Source of the DNA: Anaerobacterium chartisolvens
GTDB lineage: Bacteria; Bacillota; Clostridia; Acetivibrionales; DSM-27016
Direction: 5' to 3'
Assembly: GCF_003337415.1 (NCBI RefSeq)
Contig: NZ_QPJT01000021.1
Location: forward strand, 1 to 64,000
DNA length: 64,000 nucleotides
The notes under the pieces are model-generated. The model made no database searches, was not told the origin of the DNA, and saw only the letters and a program-made list of their open reading frames with translations. This document shows, one piece after another, positions 16,711-26,139 of the stretch; position 1 is the stretch's first letter, and each line of letters begins with the position of its first letter. Made by a program: the position numbers and the translations under genes.

Positions 16711-17758
16711 TGATCTGATTGACAGGATTTTGGATAAGGGACTTTTGTTAAACACTGATCTTATAATATCTGTGGCAGGCATTCCTCTTCTGGGGCTTAA
16801 CCTAAGGCTTGCTTTGGCAGGAATGGAAACCATGCTGGAATACGGTATTATGAAGGACTGGGACGAAGCCCAGCGTGCGGTGGCAGCTAAGGAGACAGAC
16901 CTAAAAGGCCCTCCCATGGGAGACGGGGAGTATATAATATTCTCCTGCTTCGGAACACACTGGTATAGCGGAGGGATATACAATACATGGAGGCCCGGTA
17001 CAATATATATTACTAATAAAAGACTAATTATGTTCAGGAAAATGCCTCCTGAGGTGCTGTTTGAGAAGTATTTCGAGGAAATAAGGTCAATGGAAATAAA
17101 GGAGAAGGATCACTTTACGGGGGAAAAGAGACAGGAGCTTTACCTCCTTCTGAGTGAGGATAAAATTGCGCGCCTGCATTCTAAGGATACCTCCGCGCTT
17201 AAAAATGCTCTTGAGGGTATTATATGCAAAAAAGGCATTGTTCTTGAGGATAATACAGGCTTTGCGGATAAGAAGGATGCCGAAGGCGACTTTTTACAGG
17301 CGGGAGAGGACATAACGCATTCCGGGAAAATGTGGTATCAAATGCCGTTTATAGCTGAAGGGAGGCTTCAGTATCAGTGGAAGCCGGGACATCTATATCT
17401 CACGTCAAGCAGGCTGTGCTGGTGGTATGACTTTGAAGGGAGGTTGCTGTTTGAAATACCCTCGTCAGCTATTATGCACTCCGACATACAGGAGGTGCAA
17501 TTTGGAAATACATCCGCAAAGCAAAAATCTCTGGTTGTGGTATATAGAGACGGAAGGGAAAATAAGGTAGCGTGCTTTTCCGCCGATGAAGGTTTGCTGG
17601 GGCAATGGAATAAAGCTGTGACGGAATGCAGAGCGGTACAGCAGGATAAAAGAAATATGGATAGCTGCCCTAAATGCGGCAAAGAGGCACAGAAGGACGA
17701 GTTGATAAAAAACGGCTGCCCAAGGTGCGGCTGGGTGAGCTATAGAGCAAGATATTAG
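16676..17758 (+). CDS. GvpA-like domain fused to two PH/GRAM-like modules and a zinc ribbon
   Basis: 360 residues. Residues 10-60 are GvpA-like ([15 protein letters not shown], then ISVAGIPLLGLNLRLALAG). Two similar modules follow: ~84-190 with WRPGTIYITNKRLIMF, and ~210-315 with WKPGHLYLTSSRLCWW, both PH/GRAM-like. Residues 330-353 form a zinc ribbon (Cys331, 334, 348, 351; CPKCG and CPRCGW) closely like that of the protein at 13366. Usual GvpA-family proteins are 70-150 residues. The architecture suggests a vesicle protein that presents a lipid- or protein-binding surface to the cytoplasm. It overlaps the preceding gene by 35 bases. Confidence 0.8.
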   Translation: MEPNRNPQATLNDLIDRILDKGLLLNTDLIISVAGIPLLGLNLRLALAGMETMLEYGIMKDWDEAQRAVAAKETDLKGPPMGDGEYIIFSCFGTHWYSGGIYNTWRPGTIYITNKRLIMFRKMPPEVLFEKYFEEIRSMEIKEKDHFTGEKRQELYLLLSEDKIARLHSKDTSALKNALEGIICKKGIVLEDNTGFADKKDAEGDFLQAGEDITHSGKMWYQMPFIAEGRLQYQWKPGHLYLTSSRLCWWYDFEGRLLFEIPSSAIMHSDIQEVQFGNTSAKQKSLVVVYRDGRENKVACFSADEGLLGQWNKAVTECRAVQQDKRNMDSCPKCGKEAQKDELIKNGCPRCGWVSYRARY

Positions 17759-17824
17759 TAAGCAATTAAGGCAGCAGATAAAAAATTTTTGTTATTTTTA
17801 GCGGAAAGGGATGAACGGGGTATT

Positions 17825-19981
17825 ATGGGGGAGGGCAACCAGCTTTTAATGAAAGTCCGGGAGGCCGGAGCCGGAGACGCGGGACGGGGAGTGGCAAGAA
17901 TCCATCCCGAGGACATGGCGGCATTGGGGGCCTCTGTGGGAGATATAGTAGTTATATCGGGCAGCAAAAGCGCTGCCGCAAAAATATTGCCGGGACATAA
18001 GGAGTACAGAAGCAAATCGGCTGTACAGATTGACGGAATAATAAGGGAAAATGCCGGGGTGGGGCTTGACGACAGGGTGTCTGTAAAGAAGGCGGTGCCG
18101 TCGCGTGCGAGATCCGTAGTGCTGGCTCCTGTGGCCGATAGCGCCGATACCTGCATCGATTGGGACCCGGCTTATATAGCAAGGCTGCTGGAGGGGCTTG
18201 CCGTTATGCAGGGCAATACTGTGCGGGCGGCCCTTTTTGGTTCTAAATGCGCGGAATTTAAGGTGGTGGGAGCATCTCCCGGAGATGTGTCAATTATATG
18301 CCCCGATACGGCAATTATAGTTGAAAGCAGACGGGAAGAAAGAGCCGCTAAATATAGAATATCCTATGAGGATATAGGAGGGCTTCATGTTGAAATACAG
18401 AAAATAAGGGAAATGATAGAGCTCCCTCTAAGATACCCGGAAATATTTGAACGCTTAGGCATAGCGCCACCTAACGGAGTTCTTCTTCATGGGCCTCCCG
18501 GTACGGGGAAAACCCTCATTGCAAGGGCTGCCGCTGCGGAAACCAGGGCATATTTCATAGCTGTAAACGGTCCTGAAATAATGAATAAATTTTATGGGGA
18601 GAGTGAAGCCCAGCTCAGGAGCATATTCGAGGAGGCCGCCGAAAGGGCTCCTTCTATAATTTTTATTGATGAAATAGATGCAATCGCTCCAAAGCGTACC
18701 GAGGTATCGGGAGAGGTAGAGAAACGAGTGGTGGGGCAGCTTCTTGCCCTCATGGACGGGATGGAAAAGCGCAGGCATGTAGTGGTTATAGGAGCCACTA
18801 ATATCCCCGAATACCTTGATCCCGCTTTCAGAAGGCCGGGAAGGTTTGACCGGGAAATATCGGTAAGTGTTCCCGATAAGCAGGGTAGGAGGGAGATCCT
18901 TGATATATATACCAGAGGAATGCCGTTGAGCGCGGATATAGATCTCACAGAGATAGCGGGTATAACCCACGGCTTTGTGGGAGCCGATTTGGAAGCACTT
19001 TGCCGGGAAGCGGGAATGCTTGCGATGAGAAAGATTTTGCCGGGCATGGATTTTCACCGGGATTGTGTTCCGTATGAAACGCTTCTGTCACTCGAGGTAA
19101 ATATGGATCACTTCATGCGTGCCATGGGAGAGATAGAGCCTTCAGCCATACGAGAGGTTTTTGTAGAAATACCCAATGTAATGTGGCAGGACATAGGAGG
19201 ACTTGAGGATATAAAGGACGCAATTAAAAAGTCTATAGAATGGCCTCTTAAATACCCCGATCTGTTCAGGCATGTAAAAGCAGGGTACTCAAAGGGTATT
19301 TTGCTTACCGGCCCACCCGGAACGGGTAAAACCTTAATTGCAAAAGCGGCGGCGTCTGCCAGCAATGCAAATTTCATATCTGTAAAGGGGCCCGCTCTTT
19401 TTTCAAAGTGGGTGGGAGAATCGGAAAAAAGAGTAAGGGAGGTTTTCAGGAAGGCAAAGCAGGCGGCCCCATGCATAATTTTTTTCGACGAAATTGACGC
19501 ATTGTCATGTCAGGAAGGCTATGGCGGCAATGATTCGGGAGTGGGGCGAAGGGTAATAAGCCAATTGCTTGCTGAAATGGACGGAGTGGAGGAGCTTAAG
19601 GGAGTTATTGTGCTTGCCGCTACCAATAGGATAGATTTGATAGATGCAGCGCTTTTAAGGCAGGGGAGATTCGATGAGATATTTGAAATATTCCCTCCGG
19701 ACTATGAGCAGAGATGCAAAATATTTGATATCCATTTAAGGGGCAGGCCCATAGCCGGCGGAGTATGCACCCGGGAGCTTGCGTTCCGCACAGAGGGGCT
19801 TGTGGGCGCGGATATCTCGGGAATATGCAAAAAGGCGGCGGTTAGAGCCATAGACAGATTTCTCAAGGCGGGCGGCGGGGCGACGGAGGATGTGGTTATT
19901 AATAACGATGACTTAAGCTGGGCCATAGAACAGATAGCGGCCTTTAAAAAAACAGCACATTTAAAGCCAGACAGCCAATAA
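17825..19981 (+). CDS. CDC48/VAT-like double AAA+ ATPase (first copy)
   Basis: 718 residues from ATG 17825; a TTG at 17789 and an ATG at 17849 are alternatives. The N-domain has the CDC48 double-psi pattern (DAGRGVARIHPEDM, then VGDIVVISG). D1 has GPPGTGKT near residue 223 and IIFIDEID near 278; D2 has GPPGTGKT near 496 and IIFFDEID near 551, with KWVGES in the pore-loop region. The length is close to archaeal VAT (about 745 residues). CDC48 hexamers unfold or extract proteins using ATP. Its place inside a gvp cluster suggests assembly, remodelling or turnover of vesicle proteins. Confidence 0.9.
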   Translation: MGEGNQLLMKVREAGAGDAGRGVARIHPEDMAALGASVGDIVVISGSKSAAAKILPGHKEYRSKSAVQIDGIIRENAGVGLDDRVSVKKAVPSRARSVVLAPVADSADTCIDWDPAYIARLLEGLAVMQGNTVRAALFGSKCAEFKVVGASPGDVSIICPDTAIIVESRREERAAKYRISYEDIGGLHVEIQKIREMIELPLRYPEIFERLGIAPPNGVLLHGPPGTGKTLIARAAAAETRAYFIAVNGPEIMNKFYGESEAQLRSIFEEAAERAPSIIFIDEIDAIAPKRTEVSGEVEKRVVGQLLALMDGMEKRRHVVVIGATNIPEYLDPAFRRPGRFDREISVSVPDKQGRREILDIYTRGMPLSADIDLTEIAGITHGFVGADLEALCREAGMLAMRKILPGMDFHRDCVPYETLLSLEVNMDHFMRAMGEIEPSAIREVFVEIPNVMWQDIGGLEDIKDAIKKSIEWPLKYPDLFRHVKAGYSKGILLTGPPGTGKTLIAKAAASASNANFISVKGPALFSKWVGESEKRVREVFRKAKQAAPCIIFFDEIDALSCQEGYGGNDSGVGRRVISQLLAEMDGVEELKGVIVLAATNRIDLIDAALLRQGRFDEIFEIFPPDYEQRCKIFDIHLRGRPIAGGVCTRELAFRTEGLVGADISGICKKAAVRAIDRFLKAGGGATEDVVINNDDLSWAIEQIAAFKKTAHLKPDSQ

Positions 19982-20052
19982 ATATGTAATAATGTGCAAT
20001 GCGTGCTCATAACTATAGATGTAATAGTTTTATTGTGGATGAGGTGAAGAAC

Positions 20053-20280
20053 ATGAAAAGTTCTGCTGTTGAATCTTCAAGCCTTGCAGAAGTTTTAGAC
20101 AGAATACTGGATAAGGGTCTTGTTATAGACATATTTATTCGTGTTTCGCTTGTAGGCATTGAGCTGGTTACTGTAGAAGCGAGGATTGTCATAGCAAGCA
20201 TTGAAAGCTATCTGGTCTATGCCGACGCTGTGGGCTTAACTACAAGAAGTCAGAAGTTACTTATGGAACAGGGGGGATGA
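20053..20280 (+). CDS. gvpA: Gas vesicle structural protein GvpA (first plain copy)
   Basis: 75 residues from ATG 20053, behind GAGGTGAAG; an earlier start at 19999 would add residues that do not fit the family. The sequence follows GvpA closely: [47 protein letters not shown]. GvpA forms the hydrophobic ribbed shell. The conserved helix-strand-strand-helix core is intact. The stop overlaps the next start (ATGA), so it is coupled to gvpO. Confidence 0.93.
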   Translation: MKSSAVESSSLAEVLDRILDKGLVIDIFIRVSLVGIELVTVEARIVIASIESYLVYADAVGLTTRSQKLLMEQGG

Positions 20281-20543
20281 GGGTGTATATGAAAGAAATT
20301 GCTCAGATAGTAAAGGATTTCCTGTTTGAGGTGTTCGGAAAGGATGGCGAGGTTATCTCCGTTATTCCCAATGACGGGGGATGGCAGGTAACGGCCGAGC
20401 TTTTAATGGATGAGGACTACACCATTAAGAGAGGCCGCAGCGACCTTTTGTATGTGTTTGATGTTATTTTAGATGAAAGCTGTAATGTAATGTCCTATAA
20501 CAGAACGGGAATCAGAGAAAGAGGAAAGCTTCTCGAAGAATAG
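20277..20543 (+). CDS. gvpO: Gas vesicle protein GvpO
   Basis: 88 residues, start overlapping the gvpA stop; an ATG at 20289 is the alternative. It has the GvpO pattern: a GGWQVTAEL strand, then [25 protein letters not shown] at the C-terminal end. GvpO is an accessory protein needed for vesicles in haloarchaea and also found in bacterial clusters. It is smaller than the haloarchaeal form, lacking its N-terminal extension. It precedes gvpN by 13 bases. Confidence 0.85.
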   Translation: MRVYMKEIAQIVKDFLFEVFGKDGEVISVIPNDGGWQVTAELLMDEDYTIKRGRSDLLYVFDVILDESCNVMSYNRTGIRERGKLLEE

Positions 20544-20556
20544 AAAGGAGTCTGCT

Positions 20557-21486
20557 ATGGAAGAAATTACGTTGGTAGATTTTAAGCAAAAACAAAGCTT
20601 TGTGGAGACAGAGAGAATACGGGATGTCATTTCAAGATCACTTGCATATCTCAATGCGGGCTTTCCCGTTCATTTAAAAGGCCCTGCGGGCACCGGAAAG
20701 ACGACTCTTGCCATGCATCTGGCACATTTATTGAATCAGCCCGCAGTAATTATTTTTGGAAGTGATGAGGTTCGTTCGGCAGAGCTGGTGGGAGGGCAAT
20801 TCGGGTACAGGAAAAAGGTGGTTATAGACAATTATATACATTCGGTATTAAAAACCGATGAAACGGCAGAACAGCAATGGCTCGACGGAAGGCTGGTAAA
20901 TGCCTGCAAGGAAGGCTATATACTGATATATGACGAATTCAGCCGCTCAACCCCTGAGACTAATAATGTGCTGCTCTCGGTACTTGAGGAAAAGATTCTT
21001 GAGCTGCCTATAAACAGGGTAGGAGAAAACTTTATTAAGGTACATCCCAACTTTAAAGCAATATTTACAAGTAATCCCGAAAAATATGCGGGCGTGTACA
21101 ATACACAGGAGGCACTGCTTGACAGAATGATCACCATTAACCTGGAACACTGGGACAGAGAAACGGAAATCCGGATAGTGCTGGCTCAAACAGGTATGGT
21201 TGCCGAGGATGCCAAAAAGGTTGTAGATCTGGTCAAGAACTACAGAAAGAGAACCGGCTTGAACATATCAATACGCGCCGCCATTATGATAGCAAAGGTG
21301 TCCAGTCAGATGAATATTCCTGTCAGCGCGGATAATGAGATTTTTGTAAGGATTTGTGAGGATGTTCTGGGGGGAAGAACAAACGCCGAAAGAACTGAGG
21401 CCGGCGCAGGAAACATATTGAAGAATCAGGCTGTGCCTGTTACGGCAGAACAGGCAATACGAAGCTCAATATCAAAATTAGTATAA
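20557..21486 (+). CDS. gvpN: Gas vesicle AAA ATPase GvpN
   Basis: 309 residues, ATG behind AAAGGAG. A MoxR-type AAA+ protein with Walker A GPAGTGKT at residues 42-49, a Walker B-like LIYDEFSRS segment and a FTSNPEKYAGV sensor region, all typical of GvpN. GvpN promotes growth of nascent vesicles into full cylinders. It follows gvpO directly and is distinct from the two CDC48-like ATPases in the same cluster. Confidence 0.93.
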   Translation: MEEITLVDFKQKQSFVETERIRDVISRSLAYLNAGFPVHLKGPAGTGKTTLAMHLAHLLNQPAVIIFGSDEVRSAELVGGQFGYRKKVVIDNYIHSVLKTDETAEQQWLDGRLVNACKEGYILIYDEFSRSTPETNNVLLSVLEEKILELPINRVGENFIKVHPNFKAIFTSNPEKYAGVYNTQEALLDRMITINLEHWDRETEIRIVLAQTGMVAEDAKKVVDLVKNYRKRTGLNISIRAAIMIAKVSSQMNIPVSADNEIFVRICEDVLGGRTNAERTEAGAGNILKNQAVPVTAEQAIRSSISKLV

Positions 21487-21500
21487 AAGGAGGTGATATT

Positions 21501-21794
21501 ATGCTTCCTAAGACCAACAGCTCGATTTACAGCAGGCCTGTAACCCATAACACCCCAAGCGGCTCTAAGGATAAGGATTACCATATGAGAGCATATACCT
21601 TATCCAACGAGCTTAACCGCCTTGAATATGAGAAGAAAATGGCAGAGCTCAGAATGGTAAGAGTTGAGAAGAGGATTGACGAGATACAGAAGGAAATCCA
21701 CTTAATAAACACTTATTTTAAAGAACAGTGTGAGGTGCCTCAGAACACTGTTACTCAACCCCCAAAGACCAAGCATGTAACCTTTGAATATTAA
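21501..21794 (+). CDS. Small coiled-coil protein in gas-vesicle-type cluster
   Basis: 97 residues, ATG behind AAAGGAGGTGA. The N-terminal ~30 residues are polar and probably disordered (SSIYSRPVTHNTPSGSKDKD). Residues ~33-70 form a strong charged heptad-type helix (LSNELNRLEYEKKMAELRM, then VEKRIDEIQKEI). A short polar tail follows. I do not recognise a family. It may tether vesicle components. It lies 14 bases after gvpN and before the hairpin that precedes gvpH. Confidence 0.6.
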   Translation: MLPKTNSSIYSRPVTHNTPSGSKDKDYHMRAYTLSNELNRLEYEKKMAELRMVRVEKRIDEIQKEIHLINTYFKEQCEVPQNTVTQPPKTKHVTFEY

Positions 21795-21848
21795 ACAGGC
21801 GGGACGGAGAATGTCCACATGACTATTTTTATACACTAAAAAATAATG

Positions 21849-21915
21849 GCAAGGGCGATTAAATGAATCTCATCCCGACTTTCGGCAGCAAGAGGGATTC
21901 ATTTGTGGCCCTTGC
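21849..21915 (+). promoter_or_regulatory. Long imperfect stem-loop just upstream of gvpH
   Basis: GCAAGGGC-gatt-AAATGAATC (21849-21869) pairs with GATTCATTT-gtg-GCCCTTGC (21896-21915), 17 paired bases in two blocks around a 26-base loop. It ends 17 bases before the gvpH start codon and has no T-run, so a processing or attenuation site is more likely than a terminator. Confidence 0.5.
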
Positions 21916-21932
21916 TGGAAATGGAGAAAAAA

Positions 21933-22412
21933 ATGGCGGGAAAGACTGACGACAGCGGCATGAGCGGACTTGGAGATATATTAAAGGGCTTTGGCAAGCT
22001 TCTTAATAATGTAATTGAAATGGCTGAAACTGGAGCATCCAAAAAAAGCTCCTCAGGAGAGCTTTTTAATTCGGACAATGAGCACGGGCTTAAGGGTACA
22101 TATGATTTCTCCGTACGGATGGGACTAAATGATAAGGATGCTCCCGGCGTCAAAAGAAAAGTAGATATCATAGTTCCGCAAACTGATGTTTTCAGAGAGC
22201 AGGACAGGATTATAGCAATATTGGATATGCCCGACATATCGCTTAAGAATTTTAGCTGCAGGCTTTTGGGGAATTCTCTGCATATAGAAGGCACCGGCGA
22301 AAAAGCGGTTTACGACAAAACAATAGACTTAGGTGATTTTGAAACCACAGAGGACAACATCTCTGTATCTGAAAACAATGGAATTTTTAAAATTGTTATT
22401 ATTAGAAAATAG
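21933..22412 (+). CDS. gvpH: GvpH, Hsp20-like gas vesicle protein
   Basis: 159 residues from ATG 21933, chosen because GGAG lies seven bases upstream; in-frame starts at 21903 and 21921 also exist. The N-terminal SGLGDILKGFGKLLNNVIEMAE, the YDFSVRMGL segment and a C-terminal Hsp20-like beta sandwich (AILDMPDISLKNF through KIVIIRK) match GvpH. In haloarchaea GvpH is a chaperone-like partner of GvpA. Its presence supports an archaeal-type gene set. The next gene is the second CDC48-like ATPase. Confidence 0.75.
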   Translation: MAGKTDDSGMSGLGDILKGFGKLLNNVIEMAETGASKKSSSGELFNSDNEHGLKGTYDFSVRMGLNDKDAPGVKRKVDIIVPQTDVFREQDRIIAILDMPDISLKNFSCRLLGNSLHIEGTGEKAVYDKTIDLGDFETTEDNISVSENNGIFKIVIIRK

Positions 22413-22486
22413 AATACCCTCTTATAAGCCTTTTTAAGCTTAGAATAGTGAATAAAGGGGCTTTTGGACGGGGAGCAGAGGTTATT

Positions 22487-24616
22487 ATGAAGGATAGCGG
22501 TTGCGGCAGTATAAGGCTGAGAGTTGAAACGCTTGGCTTTGAGGATACCGGAAGAGGCATTGCGAGAATAAGTCAGGGCCTGATGGATTTATTAAGCCTT
22601 GATGTGGGAGATGTTGCAGGTATTACGGGAATGCGAACAACCTGTGTACGGGTTCTGCTTTCATCCTTAGAGAACAAGATGGATCATGTAGTTCAAATTG
22701 ATGAAACAACTATGGCGAATGCGGGAATTGCAGCAGGAGACGAGGCGGAGCTGAGCGCCGCAGAGGCGAGAAGAGCTTCCGCCGTGGTAATTGCGGAGGA
22801 TAAACGCACTATAGGCTTTGCAAAAAAAGCCGGGAGCGAATATATAAAGAAAATGCTCAAAAACCACTGCCTTTGCAAAGGGGATTTTATAGCTATTCCT
22901 CATCTGGGGTCTGCCAAATTTTCCTTTCATGTGACAGGAACCTTCCCCGAGGGCTTTGTAACAATTGACGACAGCACTAAATTTGTGTACAGGGACGGAC
23001 AATACGGTGAATCAGAGGAAGCCTTTATAGGATATAAGGACATAGGCGGACTGGATACTCAGATAACCAAAATAAAGGAAATAGTTGAATATCCTATGGT
23101 TTATTCGGACATGTTTAAAAAGCTCAATCTAAGGCCCCCGAAGGGAATACTTTTATACGGCCCTCCTGGTACGGGAAAGACACTCATTGCAAAAGCAATA
23201 GCAAATGAGGTTAACGCAAAATTTATTACCATTAACGGTCCCGAAATAATAAACAAGTACTATGGGGAAAGCGAGGCAAAGATAAGAGAAATATTTGAGG
23301 ATGCAAAGGAAAACAGCCCCAGCATTATTTTTATTGATGAAATTGATGCAATTGCGCCAAAAAGAGAAGAGGTGCAGGGGGATGTTGAAAAGCGTATAGT
23401 AGCTCAACTGCTTTCTCTGATGGACGGTGTAAAAGACAGAAGCAGTGTGATAGTGATTGGAGCCACCAACCTTCCCAACACGCTTGACCCGGCTCTCAGG
23501 AGGCCCGGAAGGTTTGACAGGGAATTTTACATAGGCGTTCCGGATGAAGGCGCAAGGCTTGAGATACTTAAAATACATACCCGCCTCATGCCTCTTGCGG
23601 AGGATGCCGATATAAGCTCTCTTGCGGCAAGAACACATGGATATGTGGGTGCGGATTTAAGCTCGCTATGCACCGAAGCCTCCATGAACTGCATAAGGAG
23701 GTATCTGGCGGAGCATCCTTACGGAGACCGCAAGGTACTTCGCAGCTATGAAAATATGAAAATCTCACAGTCCGATTTTATGCTTGCGCTTAATGAAGTG
23801 CCTCCGTCGGCAATACGTGAGGTTATGGTTGAGGTGCCGCATGTAACATGGGATATGATTGGAGGGCTTTCCAACATAAAAAGCAGGATAAGGGAGTGCA
23901 TAGAGTGGCCTCTTAAATATCCCCGGATCTTTTCCGCAATGAAAATAAGGAGCCCCAGGGGAATACTGCTTTACGGCCCCCCGGGTACTGGAAAGACACT
24001 TGTCGCAAGGGCGATAGCTACTGAAAGCGGAGCTAATTTTATATCTGTAAAAGGCCCCGAGCTGCTTTCAAAATGGCAGGGTGAGTCGGAGAAGGGGATA
24101 AGAGAGGTGTTCAGAAGAGCAAAGCAAACGGCGCCGTGCATAATATTTTTTGATGAAATTGATTCGCTTGCTTCTGTAAGCGCAGGCGGTAATTCAGGGC
24201 AAATGTCTGTCGTTGCACAGCTTTTAACTGAGCTCGACGGGATAGAAGGGCTTGAAAATGTTATAGCGGTCGGCGCAACCAATAGGATTGAGGAGATAGA
24301 TAAGGCGCTTTTAAGGGACGGACGCTTTGATATAATATTAAAATTTAATCTTCCGAATTCCGCCGAAAGAAAGGAAATATTTTCACTGCACCTTAAGGAA
24401 AAGCCACTTGATCCGGCGGTGGACATGGATGAGCTGACAGCCCTGACGGAAGGCTTCAGCGGCGCTGAAATAGGCGGGGCATGTACAAGGGCAGCCTTTT
24501 TGGCCATAAGGGATTTCTTGAGTACAAATGACGAGGAATGGAGCAATACACCTGCTATTTGCATTTCACGTCAGCATCTTAAAACAGCCTTAACTAATAG
24601 AATGGAGGATTTTTAA
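22487..24616 (+). CDS. CDC48/VAT-like double AAA+ ATPase (second copy)
   Basis: 709 residues from ATG 22487 (GCAGAGG upstream; GTG 22448 is in frame). The N-domain has [21 protein letters not shown] and [10 protein letters not shown]1 carries GPPGTGKT near residue 225 and IIFIDEID near 281; D2 carries GPPGTGKT near 497 and IIFFDEID near 552, with KYYGES and KWQGES before them. All core residues of both ATPase sites are present. It resembles the copy at 17825, yet the two N-domains differ clearly, so they may form separate or mixed rings with different clients. GvpF begins one base after its stop. Confidence 0.9.
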   Translation: MKDSGCGSIRLRVETLGFEDTGRGIARISQGLMDLLSLDVGDVAGITGMRTTCVRVLLSSLENKMDHVVQIDETTMANAGIAAGDEAELSAAEARRASAVVIAEDKRTIGFAKKAGSEYIKKMLKNHCLCKGDFIAIPHLGSAKFSFHVTGTFPEGFVTIDDSTKFVYRDGQYGESEEAFIGYKDIGGLDTQITKIKEIVEYPMVYSDMFKKLNLRPPKGILLYGPPGTGKTLIAKAIANEVNAKFITINGPEIINKYYGESEAKIREIFEDAKENSPSIIFIDEIDAIAPKREEVQGDVEKRIVAQLLSLMDGVKDRSSVIVIGATNLPNTLDPALRRPGRFDREFYIGVPDEGARLEILKIHTRLMPLAEDADISSLAARTHGYVGADLSSLCTEASMNCIRRYLAEHPYGDRKVLRSYENMKISQSDFMLALNEVPPSAIREVMVEVPHVTWDMIGGLSNIKSRIRECIEWPLKYPRIFSAMKIRSPRGILLYGPPGTGKTLVARAIATESGANFISVKGPELLSKWQGESEKGIREVFRRAKQTAPCIIFFDEIDSLASVSAGGNSGQMSVVAQLLTELDGIEGLENVIAVGATNRIEEIDKALLRDGRFDIILKFNLPNSAERKEIFSLHLKEKPLDPAVDMDELTALTEGFSGAEIGGACTRAAFLAIRDFLSTNDEEWSNTPAICISRQHLKTALTNRMEDF

Positions 24617-24617
24617 T

Positions 24618-25358
24618 ATGGGCAGGGGTAAGTATGTATATTGCTTTATAGAAGGAAGAGTTACACATGACATTGACTTAGAGGGCATAGGCAAATACGG
24701 CAAGGTATATTTTTTAGACTTTCGGGATATAACGGCTGTTTTAAGCGATACTGCGCTGGTGCAGTTAGACCCTTCAAGAGACAATGCGCTAACCCATGAA
24801 AGAGTTATCCAGCATTTTATGAAGCTGTCCTATAATCTGGTGCCCTGCAGCTTTGGGAACATCTTCAAAAGCAGGGAGGATATAAACCTGTTTTTGAATA
24901 AAGCCTATAAGTACATATGCGACAACCTTGCCAGAGTGAGAGGGTCTATGGAGGTGGGGCTGAGGGTTCTTTGGAAAAAGGATGCTTTTACCAGGGAGAT
25001 AGAGACAAAAGAAATAGTGGAATTCCGCGACTCCATTATAAAAAAATCGGGGAAGGACAATTATCTTCTTAATGTAGAGCTTGGCAAAATGGTAGAGGCT
25101 CAGGTTAAAAGCAGAAGACAGTTTTATATACGCGCCATTTATGATCAAATAGCAAGACATGCCCAGGATGCTGTTCTTAATGATGCAAACAACCCCTTGA
25201 TTGTACTAAATGCCGCCTTCCTTATACTTAAGTCCAAGGAATTTGAGTTTGACAATATTGTGGATTCAACGTTAAAGAAGTATTCCGACAGCCTCGAGGT
25301 CAGCTATTCCGGGCCATGGCCGCCATATAATTTCACAAGCATGGGAATAAACCGTTAA
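24618..25358 (+). CDS. gvpF: Gas vesicle protein GvpF
   Basis: 246 residues, ATG behind GGAGG. The N-terminal KYVYCFIEG, the internal ALTHERVIQHFM and LVPCSFGNIF segments, and the ending SYSGPWPPYNF are GvpF/GvpL signatures. GvpF binds GvpA and is thought to start vesicle assembly. At normal family length, it contrasts with the fused GvpL at 15011. It begins right after the second CDC48-like gene. Confidence 0.9.
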   Translation: MGRGKYVYCFIEGRVTHDIDLEGIGKYGKVYFLDFRDITAVLSDTALVQLDPSRDNALTHERVIQHFMKLSYNLVPCSFGNIFKSREDINLFLNKAYKYICDNLARVRGSMEVGLRVLWKKDAFTREIETKEIVEFRDSIIKKSGKDNYLLNVELGKMVEAQVKSRRQFYIRAIYDQIARHAQDAVLNDANNPLIVLNAAFLILKSKEFEFDNIVDSTLKKYSDSLEVSYSGPWPPYNFTSMGINR

Positions 25359-25380
25359 AGGAGGGGAGCTTTATAAAATA

Positions 25381-25668
25381 ATGTTTATTTTTAAAAATCT
25401 CTATAACCTTGTTGAAACCATAACGGACTATGCTCTTAAGGAGCTTTATGACGAACAGGCATTAAAGAAAAAGCTGATGGATCTCGCGCTTTTATATGAA
25501 ATGGGAGGGGTTAATGAAGCTGAGTTTGAGGTGCTGGAGCAAAAGCTTTTAAAGCAGCTTAGAGCAGCAAGAGAATATAATCGTGTACAAGCAGGAGAGG
25601 CCGAAGAGAATGAGGACAACGACGAGAACGAAGGGGACGAGGAAAATGAACAAAATGAGGAGAGTTAA
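25381..25668 (+). CDS. gvpG: Gas vesicle protein GvpG with acidic tail
   Basis: 95 residues. The body is GvpG-like (helix ITDYALKELYDEQALKKKLM, then LYEMGGVNEAEFEVLEQKLLK, matching the helix/G-(E/V)-(I/N)-E-x-E-F pattern). The last ~25 residues are almost all Glu, Asp and Asn. GvpG usually sits after GvpF and joins the GvpF-GvpL assembly complex. Order here is gvpF-gvpG-gvpA. Confidence 0.8.
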   Translation: MFIFKNLYNLVETITDYALKELYDEQALKKKLMDLALLYEMGGVNEAEFEVLEQKLLKQLRAAREYNRVQAGEAEENEDNDENEGDEENEQNEES

Positions 25669-25795
25669 GAAGCGGCTTTAAGGCTCAGCAGCGATATTAT
25701 TTTTGGAAGTATATGCACCTATATCCCGGTGATTCATATTATAGTTACTAGAGAAAAAACTCTAAAATATAATTTAATTACTGGGAGGTAAAATT
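25669..25795 (+). promoter_or_regulatory. Possible separate promoter for the terminal gvpA
   Basis: A 127-base gap, the longest in the cluster, precedes the last gvpA. TATAAT at 25768-25773 is well placed; the -35 region (TTACTA, 25745-25750) is weak. A strong GGGAGG ribosome site follows. A major shell protein often needs its own stronger transcript. Confidence 0.35.
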
Positions 25796-26014
25796 ATGGC
25801 TGTAAAGCATTCTGTAGAGTCGTCCAGTCTTGCTGAAGTTCTGGACAGAATACTGGAGAAGGGAATAGTTATAGATCTTTTCGTAAGGGTCTCCCTTCTC
25901 GGAATTGAGCTGCTGGCTGTAGACGGAAGAATTGTTATAGCAGGCGTTGAGACATGGCTGTGCTATGCAAGGGCTATAGGTCTGACAGACTATTCAAAAG
26001 ACTATTCAAAATAG
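25796..26014 (+). CDS. gvpA: Gas vesicle structural protein GvpA (main copy)
   Basis: 72 residues, ATG behind GGGAGGTAAA. It starts [20 protein letters not shown] and contains [20 protein letters not shown] and AIGLTDYSK, the near-canonical GvpA sequence. The C-terminus holds a small direct repeat (DYSKDYSK). It is the most canonical shell protein in the cluster and has its own gap, possible promoter and a terminator 126 bases after the stop, consistent with high expression. Confidence 0.95.
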   Translation: MAVKHSVESSSLAEVLDRILEKGIVIDLFVRVSLLGIELLAVDGRIVIAGVETWLCYARAIGLTDYSKDYSK

Positions 26015-26139
26015 TATACTTATAAGAACATAATATTGACTAAGGAAAGGCAAGACAAGAGCTCTCCTGAGGTTTGGGACAAAAAGACCGGGGACTATTT
26101 CTTGCCCTTTCTTAAAAAAGGAAGCCAAACATATATTTT

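Noticed and set aside
17789-17824. TTG-start extension of the first CDC48 gene
   Set aside because: The extra residues are hydrophobic and poorly fit the CDC48 N-domain start; ATG 17825 is preferred.
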